DNA from: Vreelandella nigrificans
Lineage (GTDB): Bacteria; Pseudomonadota; Gammaproteobacteria; Pseudomonadales; Halomonadaceae
Direction of reading: 5' to 3'
Assembly (NCBI RefSeq): GCF_002374315.1
Contig: NZ_NWUX01000003.1
Location: forward strand, 1-64,000
DNA: 64,000 nt
The position numbers and the translations under genes are program-made. The notes under the pieces are model-generated. The model worked only from the letters and a program-made list of their open reading frames with translations, searched no databases and was not told where the DNA came from. Below, in pieces: positions 57,549 through 64,000 of this stretch (position 1 is its first letter; every line of letters begins with the position of its first letter).

Positions 57549-57964
57549 TAGCGCGTCTCCTCACCATTTTCGCTATCACCTTCGCTCTCATCATCCTGCT
57601 GTCGGGCACGATCGGTGGAGACCGCTTCGGCAATCAGCGACGAGAGATGCTGGCCGCGCACTACGCTTTCATCGTAATGAAAGCGTAGCTCGGGTACGTG
57701 ACGCAGCTTGATACGCTTGGCAATTTGGCTTCTTAGAAAGCCTGCGGCACGCTTAAGTACCTGCAGGTTCTCCTTGATACGCTCCGGCTCTTGCTCACCC
57801 AACAGGGTGACATAGATATCGGCGTAGCCAAGGTCACGACTCACCGTGGCACCACTTACCGTGACCATGCCTAAGCGTGGGTCTTTTACTTCGCGTTGGA
57901 TGAGTACCGCCAGCTCCTTTTGGAGCTGATCGGCTACTCGGTCGGTACGCTTAAATTCGCGCAT
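57548..57964 (-). CDS. rbfA: 30S ribosome-binding factor A
   Basis: Cold-shock ribosome maturation factor acting on the 16S 5' end region. The 138 residues form a KH-like fold with FKRTDRVADQLQKELAVLIQ at the N-terminus, VKDPRLGMVTVSGATVSRDL in the middle and KRIKLRHVPELRFHYDES toward the end. The last 25 residues are acidic and low-complexity. It lies between infB and truB in the standard order. Confidence 0.97.
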   Translation of the reverse strand: MREFKRTDRVADQLQKELAVLIQREVKDPRLGMVTVSGATVSRDLGYADIYVTLLGEQEPERIKENLQVLKRAAGFLRSQIAKRIKLRHVPELRFHYDESVVRGQHLSSLIAEAVSTDRARQQDDESEGDSENGEETR

Positions 57965-57981
57965 GATTGCTCCTCGCGGCC

Positions 57982-60525
57982 TTACAGGCTGCGCTCGACC
58001 TTCACTTGGTCAAAGACTTCGATCTTGTCATTGACCTGAACATCGTTGTAGTTCTTCACGCCGATGCCACACTCCATACCGTTACGCACTTCTTGGACGT
58101 CGTCTTTGAAGCGGCGCAGCGATTCGAGCTCACCTTCGTAAATTACCACGTTGTCACGCAGTACACGGATACGCTTGCTGCGCGAAACGGTGCCTTCGAC
58201 AACCATACAGCCGGCCACTGCACCAATTTTCGGCGCACGGAACACATCGCGCACTTCAGCCACACCCACGATCTCTTCTTTCCACTCGGGGGCAAGCATA
58301 CCGCTCATCGCCTGCTTAACCTCGTCGATCAGCTGGTAGATGACGCTGTAGTAACGCAGATCCAAGCCTTCACGCTCGATAATCTCACGGGCAGAGGCGT
58401 CAGCACGGACGTTAAAGCCGACCACGATCGCCTCAGAGGCAAGCGCCAAGTTGGCATCGGTACCAGTGATACCACCAACACCCGAGGAGACCACGGCAAC
58501 TTCAACTTCACCCGTAGAGAGTTCTTCCAGGGCGCCTTTGATAGCTTCCAGTGAACCTTGAACGTCGGCTTTCAGAACGATATTGACCTTGGCAACTTCG
58601 TCTTGGCCCATCTGGCTAAACATGTTCTCCAGTTTGGCCTTCTGCTGACGTGCCAGACGCACCTCGCGGTATTTACCTTGACGGAAGTTAGCCACTTCAC
58701 GGGCTTTCTTCTCGTCGGCAACCACCATGAAGTCATCACCTGCGTCCGGGGTGCCATCTAGACCCTGGATCTCTACCGGCATGGCGGGGCCAGCGGTATC
58801 AACCTGCTTACCAAGTTCGTTGGTTAGCGCACGAACGCGACCGTAGTGCAGACCCGCTAGAACGATGTCGCCTTTCTTCAACGTGCCGTTTTGCACCAGT
58901 ACAGTGGCAACTGGACCACGACCTTTATCAAGGCGCGATTCAACCACAACACCTTTACCCGGCGCAGACGGTACAGCTTTCAGCTCAAGCACTTCAGAGA
59001 CCAATTGGATCGCTTCCAACAGCTCTTCGATACCTTCACCGGTTTTAGCTGAAACGTGAACAAACTGCGTATCACCGCCCCACTCTTCGGAAATGACACC
59101 GTGCTGCGATAGCTCGTTCTTGATCCGATCCAGATCAATGCCCTGCTTATCGATCTTGTTCACCGCTACTACCATAGGTACTTCAGCAGCTTTGGAGTGC
59201 TCGATAGCTTCAATCGTCTGAGGCATCACACCGTCGTCGGCAGCAACGACCAGGATAACTACGTCGGTAGCTTTAGCACCGCGGGCACGCATGGCGGTAA
59301 ACGCTGCGTGGCCAGGGGTATCCAGGAAGGTAACGCCGCCGTGGTTGTCTTCCACGTGGTAAGCACCAATGTGCTGGGTAATGCCGCCTGCTTCGCCGGT
59401 GGCGACTTTGGCACGACGGATGTAATCCAGCAGCGATGTTTTACCGTGGTCAACGTGACCCATAACGGTAACCACCGGTGAGCGAGTGATCTCTTCACCT
59501 TCGTAGGAGATGCCTTCAAGCATTTCCGTTTCCAGCGCATCATCCTTCACCAGTTTGACCTTGTGGCCCATCTCTTCCACGACGATGGCCGCTGTGTCCT
59601 GGTCAATCGTCTGGTTGATGGTCACTGCCGCGCCCATGGTGAACATGGCCTTGATTACTTCGTTGGCCTTGATCGACATTTTGTCGGCAAGCTCAGCAAC
59701 GCTGATCGATTCAGGAATCGATACTTCACGCACAATAGGCTGAGTCGGCTTCTGGAAAGCATGCTTGCCATTGCCGGTCTGGCTGCCACCACGGCGACCA
59801 CCGCGACGCTGCTCGGCACGCTTTACCTTCTTACCGCCACCGCCACGCTTACGCTCTTCGCGGTCGCCACGATCGTCGTCATCATCACGACCTTTCTTCT
59901 TCGCAGCAGCTTTCTTAGGCGGCGCAGTACGACGGTCGGTGCGGCCTTCCTTCGGCGGAGCAGGCGGCATGTCATCAGCAGCCGGTGCATCGTCGATTTG
60001 CAGCTCTGGCACTGAAATCTTGGGCGTTTCAGCAGCTTTTGCCTTGGCTTTCTCTTCCGCCTCTTTCCGTGCGGCGTCCTCGGCAGCCTTAGCTTTGGCA
60101 GCCGCTGCTCGCTCTTCAGCTTCGCGAGCATCACGTGCTTTGCGCTCGGCTTCCGCTTCCGCCATATCACCTACTAACTGGCGCGGGCCAGTATGCTTTG
60201 GCTCAGCGGCTTTCGGCTTCTCATTCTCAGCGCTTTTAACGTAAGTTTTTTTCTTACGTACCTGCACTTCAATGGTCTTGCCACGCTCGCCGGTTTTAAT
60301 GCGGCTACGAGTTTTGCGCGTCAGCGTAATGCGGTTTTTGCTTGCATCAACTTCACTGCCGCCATGGCTTTTCTTTAGAAAGCTAAGCAGCTTTTGCTTG
60401 TCTTCTTCAGACACAGCATCACCTTCAGAGGCATGCTGTAAGCCTGCTTCTTTCATTTGTTCCAATAGGCGGGGCACATCACGGCCCACCTTTACTGCAA
60501 AATCTTTAACTGTCATATCTGACAT
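57982..60525 (-). CDS. infB: Translation initiation factor IF-2
   Basis: GTPase that brings fMet-tRNA to the 30S subunit. The 847 residues comprise an N-terminal IF2 helix domain ([20 protein letters not shown]), a long charged Ala/Lys/Glu-rich linker (about 100-260) with a polylysine/glycine stretch, and the G domain. G-domain motifs are [12 protein letters not shown] near residue 355, DTPGHAAF and NKID. The beta-barrel and fMet-binding C domains follow. GAGGAGG precedes the ATG. It lies between nusA and rbfA, as in E. coli. Confidence 0.98.
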   Translation of the reverse strand: MSDMTVKDFAVKVGRDVPRLLEQMKEAGLQHASEGDAVSEEDKQKLLSFLKKSHGGSEVDASKNRITLTRKTRSRIKTGERGKTIEVQVRKKKTYVKSAENEKPKAAEPKHTGPRQLVGDMAEAEAERKARDAREAEERAAAAKAKAAEDAARKEAEEKAKAKAAETPKISVPELQIDDAPAADDMPPAPPKEGRTDRRTAPPKKAAAKKKGRDDDDDRGDREERKRGGGGKKVKRAEQRRGGRRGGSQTGNGKHAFQKPTQPIVREVSIPESISVAELADKMSIKANEVIKAMFTMGAAVTINQTIDQDTAAIVVEEMGHKVKLVKDDALETEMLEGISYEGEEITRSPVVTVMGHVDHGKTSLLDYIRRAKVATGEAGGITQHIGAYHVEDNHGGVTFLDTPGHAAFTAMRARGAKATDVVILVVAADDGVMPQTIEAIEHSKAAEVPMVVAVNKIDKQGIDLDRIKNELSQHGVISEEWGGDTQFVHVSAKTGEGIEELLEAIQLVSEVLELKAVPSAPGKGVVVESRLDKGRGPVATVLVQNGTLKKGDIVLAGLHYGRVRALTNELGKQVDTAGPAMPVEIQGLDGTPDAGDDFMVVADEKKAREVANFRQGKYREVRLARQQKAKLENMFSQMGQDEVAKVNIVLKADVQGSLEAIKGALEELSTGEVEVAVVSSGVGGITGTDANLALASEAIVVGFNVRADASAREIIEREGLDLRYYSVIYQLIDEVKQAMSGMLAPEWKEEIVGVAEVRDVFRAPKIGAVAGCMVVEGTVSRSKRIRVLRDNVVIYEGELESLRRFKDDVQEVRNGMECGIGVKNYNDVQVNDKIEVFDQVKVERSL

Positions 60526-60552
60526 AGTGACCCTCCTCAGCCCGTGACCTGT

Positions 60553-62067
60553 TTACTGTGTGTTCGAATCCGATGCGTTCTCGTCTTCAAACCAGGGCGC
60601 ACGGGCAGTCATGATCAGTGCCGCTGCGCGCGCTTCGTCCAACTCCTCGATATCGACCAGATCGTCGACAGACTGCTCGGCGAGATCTTCCATGGTGACA
60701 ATGCCTCGGCTAGCCAGAATGAAGGCCAGATGGCGCTCCATGCCGTCCATTTCCAGCAAGTCATCTGCTGGTTGGGCACCATCTAGCGCTTCTTCCGAGG
60801 CAATCGCCATCGTCAGCAGCTCGTCTTTCGCGCGTGCACGCAGCTCTTCCACCAACGCTTCATCGAACTCTTCGATTTCAAGCATCTCTTCAAGCGGCAC
60901 GTAAGCAATTTCTTCCAGGGTGGTGAACCCCTCTTCTACCAACAGGCGGGCAACATCCTCGTCCACTTCCAAGTGCTGAACGAAGGAGTCCACCAAACTA
61001 TCGATTTCTTGCTCACGCTTAGACTCGGCTTCATCTTCGGTCATCACATTGATGCGCCAGCCGGTCAACTCAGAGGCTAAACGTACGTTCTGCCCGCTAC
61101 GACCGATGGCCTGAGCGAGGTTATCTTGGGCGACAGCCACATCCATCGCGTGGGCATCTTCGTCCACTAGGATAGACCCAACATCGGCTGGCGCCATGGC
61201 GTTGATAACCAACTGCGCTGGGTTGTCATCCCACAGCACAATATCCACACGCTCATTTTGCAGTTCCGAAGAGACTGCTTGAACACGTGAACCACGCATA
61301 CCGACACACGCCCCAACAGGGTCTATACGGCGGTCGTTGGTTTTCACCGCAATTTTGGCCCGTGAGCCAGGGTCGCGAGCAGCACCTTTAATTTCAATCA
61401 GTTGCTCGGCGATTTCCGGCACTTCAATTTTGAACAGTTCAATAATGAAGGCTGGACTGGTACGCGACAGCTGTAGCTGGGCGCCGCGCGCATCCGGGTC
61501 TACCTTCACTAGCAACGCACGCACCCGCTCATTCATGCGGTAGCGTTCACCGTGAATCATCTCATTACGCGGCAAGAAGGCCTCGGCGTTTTCGCCCAGG
61601 TCAATAATCAGGCCGTCGCGGGTGGTCTTTTTAACAATACCGGCGACCAGCTCGCCTTCACGATCAGCGTATTGGCGTACCACTTCAGCACGCTCGGCCT
61701 CGCGCACTTTTTGCACGATAACCTGCTTAGCGGTTTGCGCGGCAATACGACCAAACGCGGCATTTTCAATTTTATGCTCAACAACATCGCCAAGCTTGAG
61801 TGGCGGATCGCGTTGTTCGGCGATGCTCTCTTTGATTTCGTAATCTGGCGTTTCAAACTCATCATCTTCGACCACCGTCCAATAACGGAAGGTGTCGTAG
61901 TCACCTGTGCGGCGGTCGATATGCACCCGCACGTTGGCTTCTTCCTGATCAAAGCGCTTGCGTGACGCGCTAGCCAGTGCGGCTTCTACCGCTTCAAAGA
62001 TGACATCACGGGGAACGCCTTTTTCATTAGAGATCGCGTCCACGACCATTAAAATTTCTTTACTCAT
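60553..62067 (-). CDS. nusA: Transcription termination/antitermination factor NusA
   Basis: RNA polymerase-associated factor controlling pausing, termination and rrn antitermination. In its 504 residues there is an N-terminal polymerase-binding domain ([19 protein letters not shown]), an S1 domain ([20 protein letters not shown]), and KH1/KH2 ([39 protein letters not shown]). Two C-terminal acidic AR repeats (about 360-420 and 435-490) are typical of gammaproteobacteria. It is co-transcribed with rimP and infB. The same window holds an rrn boxA on which NusA would act. Confidence 0.98.
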   Translation of the reverse strand: MSKEILMVVDAISNEKGVPRDVIFEAVEAALASASRKRFDQEEANVRVHIDRRTGDYDTFRYWTVVEDDEFETPDYEIKESIAEQRDPPLKLGDVVEHKIENAAFGRIAAQTAKQVIVQKVREAERAEVVRQYADREGELVAGIVKKTTRDGLIIDLGENAEAFLPRNEMIHGERYRMNERVRALLVKVDPDARGAQLQLSRTSPAFIIELFKIEVPEIAEQLIEIKGAARDPGSRAKIAVKTNDRRIDPVGACVGMRGSRVQAVSSELQNERVDIVLWDDNPAQLVINAMAPADVGSILVDEDAHAMDVAVAQDNLAQAIGRSGQNVRLASELTGWRINVMTEDEAESKREQEIDSLVDSFVQHLEVDEDVARLLVEEGFTTLEEIAYVPLEEMLEIEEFDEALVEELRARAKDELLTMAIASEEALDGAQPADDLLEMDGMERHLAFILASRGIVTMEDLAEQSVDDLVDIEELDEARAAALIMTARAPWFEDENASDSNTQ

Positions 62068-62136
62068 GCGTTTGCCTCGCCAGAAAACCTGTCCTTTTGT
62101 GCATCACCCCGGCAACCGCCGGAAGCCGCCACCCGT

Positions 62137-62598
62137 TTAATCGTCGAACTGCGGGACAATTTGCGCAGAATCGATGCTTTCGATAGGAAAGCAGTACTCT
62201 TCGCCATCCAGCTGCAGCAGCACTTCATCGCCTTCAATACCCGCTAGAAGCCCTTGGTATTTGCGCCGCCCATCAAAGGCAACACGTAGCTTAAGCGCAA
62301 CTTGGTAGCCTTGATAACGGATGAAGTGGTCCAGGGTATATAAGGGGCGTGCCATGCCGGGCGAAGACACTTCCAGACGGTATTCACCGGGAATGGGATC
62401 TTCTACATCCATAACGGCACTAATTTGACGACTAATATCAGCGCAATCTTGTACGCTGACGCCGCTTTCGCGCTCAATGTAAATCACCAACCGCGAGTGC
62501 TTGCCCTGGGAAATATGGTCGATACCCCAAAGCTCAAAGCCCATGGCGGTAACGACAGGTTCGATCAGCGCGTGAAGCGCAGCGTGTTTTGTGGCCAC
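62137..62598 (-). CDS. rimP: Ribosome maturation factor RimP
   Basis: Assists late 30S assembly. The 153-residue protein shares with E. coli RimP the segments VTAMGFELWGID, VSVQDCADISRQISAVMDVE, DPIPGEYRLEVSSPGMARPL and RRKYQGLLAG. I choose GTG 62596-62598 as the start because GGAG lies eight bases upstream and the length then matches the family; an ATG 11 codons earlier is the alternative. It is the first protein gene of the nusA operon, downstream of the initiator tRNA gene as in E. coli. Confidence 0.93.
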   Translation of the reverse strand: MATKHAALHALIEPVVTAMGFELWGIDHISQGKHSRLVIYIERESGVSVQDCADISRQISAVMDVEDPIPGEYRLEVSSPGMARPLYTLDHFIRYQGYQVALKLRVAFDGRRKYQGLLAGIEGDEVLLQLDGEEYCFPIESIDSAQIVPQFDD

Positions 62599-62740
62599 AG
62601 ACAAAGCTCCTATAGCCGTTGCATCAGGCACCTGGCCAGGAGTAAATAAGAAAAGTCAGGTGGCTGATTGGCGTTACCCGGAAATGTGTCTCTGGCAACT
62701 CGGATGACATCCGCTTTGAGACACGCTTGGCTCGCAAAAA

Positions 62741-62803
62741 GCTTTAATAAAAAGCTATTAACAAAACTGTTAACAAATGATGCTAACAAAAAGGCTACTA
62801 ACA
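62741..62803. repeat. Degenerate tandem repeat upstream of rimP
   Basis: Head-to-tail variants of GCTnnTAACAAAAA: GCTTTAATAAAAA (62741-62753), GCTATTAACAAAA (62754-62766), CTGTTAACAAATGAT, GCTAACAAAAAG and GCTACTAACAAAAA. Unit length is 12-15 nt. The last unit merges into the left arm of the terminator that follows. Confidence 0.7.
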
Positions 62804-62832
62804 AAAAGCCCCTTCACAGGAAGGGGCTTTTT
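62803..62832 (-). terminator. Terminator after the initiator tRNA gene
   Basis: AAAAAGCCCCTTC - CTGT - GAAGGGGCTTTTT on the minus strand, a 13-bp stem with A- and T-flanks. It lies between the tRNA-fMet gene and rimP, so it would separate or attenuate the tRNA and nusA-operon transcripts. Confidence 0.9.
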
Positions 62833-62966
62833 GAAAGAAACCTGTAATACCTCTTTAGCAATATGCGGAGAACATTGTCAAAATGACCACCTCGTCATAA
62901 TGACTGACTCACCACCTCAGCTACTCAATAATGACCGTAACCGAGATACAACACATCACTAGAAGA

Positions 62967-63043
<77 letters not shown>

Positions 63044-63194
63044 TCAATCTAGGTCGACGATAATAGACACTTGAACCACTTACGTCAACCTTTCTTTTCA
63101 AGTGTGTTTTTCGTCTTAGGTGCCAACCCCTGCTTTCTTTTACAAAAGCTTTTCTGGCAAAAACTCTGGGAAGCTGGTGAACCAGCAAAACAGA

Positions 63195-63281
63195 TGGTGC
63201 CGAAGGCGGGACTTGAACCCGCACGACCATACGGTCACTACCCCCTCAAGATAGCGTGTCTACCAATTCCACCACTTCGGC
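63195..63281 (-). tRNA. tRNA-Leu (GAG anticodon)
   Basis: 87-nt type II tRNA with a long variable arm (GTGACCGTATGGTCGT), anticodon GAG in CTTGAGG, acceptor GCCGAAG / CTTCGGC and encoded CCA. It is located between secG and the initiator tRNA, as E. coli leuU. Confidence 0.96.
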
Positions 63282-63315
63282 ATCAGGGGAGGCTAAAGAA
63301 AGCGACATCAATATG

Positions 63316-63675
63316 TTACTCGCTGCTTTCCTCTAGCACTGGCGCGGTATTATCCATACTTGTAGGGCCGTCGTCAAGCGTTGGGAAGTTACGCTGCTGC
63401 TCAATTAGACGCGAGTCAGGGATACCTGCTTCCGGCGCCTGGCCCGCTTGAGTAGCAAAGTAAGCGAGGGCCATTGAGGTAACGAAAAAGCCTGCCGCTA
63501 ACACAGCGGTAGTCCGGGATAAGAAACTACCGCTCCCCCGTGAACCGAAGACCGTTTGCGATGCACCACCACCAAAGGCAGCGCCTGCTTCGGCACCTTT
63601 ACCCTGCTGAAGCAGGATGAGTACAACCAGGGCGATCGCAATCACCACATGAACCATAAGAATTGCAACTTGCAT
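63316..63675 (-). CDS. secG: Preprotein translocase subunit SecG
   Basis: Small integral-membrane subunit of SecYEG that stimulates SecA-driven export. In this 119-residue protein the first helix is ILMVHVVIAIALVVLILLQQ, followed by the conserved GKGAEAGAAFGGGASQTVFG and SRGSGSFLSRTTAVLAAGFF leading into the second helix. The C-terminal tail (about 80-119) is acidic and variable. It sits five bases after the tpiA stop and before the two tRNA genes. Confidence 0.96.
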   Translation of the reverse strand: MQVAILMVHVVIAIALVVLILLQQGKGAEAGAAFGGGASQTVFGSRGSGSFLSRTTAVLAAGFFVTSMALAYFATQAGQAPEAGIPDSRLIEQQRNFPTLDDGPTSMDNTAPVLEESSE

Positions 63676-63679
63676 GGCG

Positions 63680-64000
63680 TTATCCTGCTGACTGACAAAT
63701 GGCGTAGAAATCGTTGGTTTTGAGCGAAGCTCCGCCCACTAAACCACCGTCGATATCCGGCTGAGCGAGCAGCTCAGCCGCATTACTTGCATTCATACTG
63801 CCGCCGTAAAGCAGCTTGAGCTGCTCGGCAAGCGATGTATCAAACCCAGCTTGGTAAGCACGGATACCAGCCATTACCTCTTGGGCTTGCTCAGGCGTAG
63901 CAGTGCGACCGGTACCAATTGCCCACACAGGCTCATAGGCAATCACTACCTGAAGGCGCTGAGCAGGCTCTAACCGCGCCATCACATGCCCAACCTGGCG
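63680..64000 (-). CDS. tpiA: Triose-phosphate isomerase (3' part; 5' end outside the window)
   Basis: Interconverts dihydroxyacetone phosphate and glyceraldehyde 3-phosphate. Only the last 106 codons are present; the frame is open through the right edge at 64000, so the N-terminal half lies outside. The catalytic Glu motif [20 protein letters not shown], the phosphate-binding [12 protein letters not shown] and the end [17 protein letters not shown] are unmistakable. secG follows at five bases, the order seen in many gammaproteobacteria. Confidence 0.95.
   Translation of the reverse strand, partial: RQVGHVMARLEPAQRLQVVIAYEPVWAIGTGRTATPEQAQEVMAGIRAYQAGFDTSLAEQLKLLYGGSMNASNAAELLAQPDIDGGLVGGASLKTNDFYAICQSAG

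Noticed and set aside
59563..60244. Long open frames on the strand opposite infB
   Set aside because: They mirror the low-complexity Ala/Lys/Glu linker of IF-2; no ribosome sites or protein-like composition.

Overview
The window reads as core chromosome of a moderately GC-rich gammaproteobacterium with one embedded accessory island. Gene order and protein sequences point to the Oceanospirillales, most likely Halomonadaceae (Halomonas/Vreelandella-like). This is an inference from E. coli-like blocks (rluD-pgeF-clpB with divergent bamD, ilvY/ilvC, secG-tRNA Leu-tRNA fMet-rimP-nusA-infB-rbfA-truB-rpsO-pnp), the rRNA leader and the flagellar genes, not from a database search.

Layout. Positions 1-350 are the promoter and leader of an rRNA operon running off the left edge, with three tandem promoters behind pssA. 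Positions 371-5,840 hold pssA and branched-chain amino acid synthesis: ilvC with its divergent regulator ilvY, and ilvI-ilvH behind a 280-nt, heavily structured leader. Positions 6,200-19,960 hold housekeeping genes: clpB (sigma-32 promoter), pgeF, rluD, bamD, nadE, a small zinc-ribbon-like membrane protein, a ThiO-like oxidase, a FimT/GspH pseudopilin, trxB and acnA. Positions 19,997-25,515 hold maeA, a YeeE/YedE sulfur-compound transporter and a polar amino acid ABC importer.

Positions 25,516-41,240 are the accessory island. A 620-bp stretch without a clear gene is followed by eleven tightly packed, mostly overlapping plus-strand genes: rmlA, a VioA-type aminotransferase, a CitE-like lyase, an MmgE/PrpD protein, an unrecognised probable TIM-barrel protein, a D-2-hydroxyacid dehydrogenase, an ATP-grasp ligase, a WbqC-like protein, a hexapeptide acyltransferase, a fumarase/ASL-superfamily lyase and a cyclase-family hydrolase. 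A very large two-domain glycosyltransferase faces the operon and lies directly downstream of flagellin. My reading is a flagellin (or surface) glycan locus that makes a viosamine-type 4-amino sugar and decorates it with an unusual acid made by the operon's own lyase/dehydratase/dehydrogenase set. This is the best candidate here for an undescribed system. Base composition is a mosaic within the operon and even within the glycosyltransferase gene.

Positions 41,431-45,529 hold fliC and two tandem fliD genes, each preceded by a sigma-28-type promoter. Positions 45,628-53,720 are a mixed region: small hypothetical proteins including a 24-residue membrane peptide, two serine hydrolases, a TerB-like protein, YejK, a YadGH-type exporter, PpiC and a membrane acyltransferase-like protein. 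Positions 53,828-64,000 hold the pnp-to-rimP translation/transcription operon, two tRNAs, secG and the 3' part of tpiA.

A recurrent pattern, not explained by any gene, is short degenerate head-to-tail repeats (units of about 12-24 nt, often 13-14) in intergenic gaps throughout the window.
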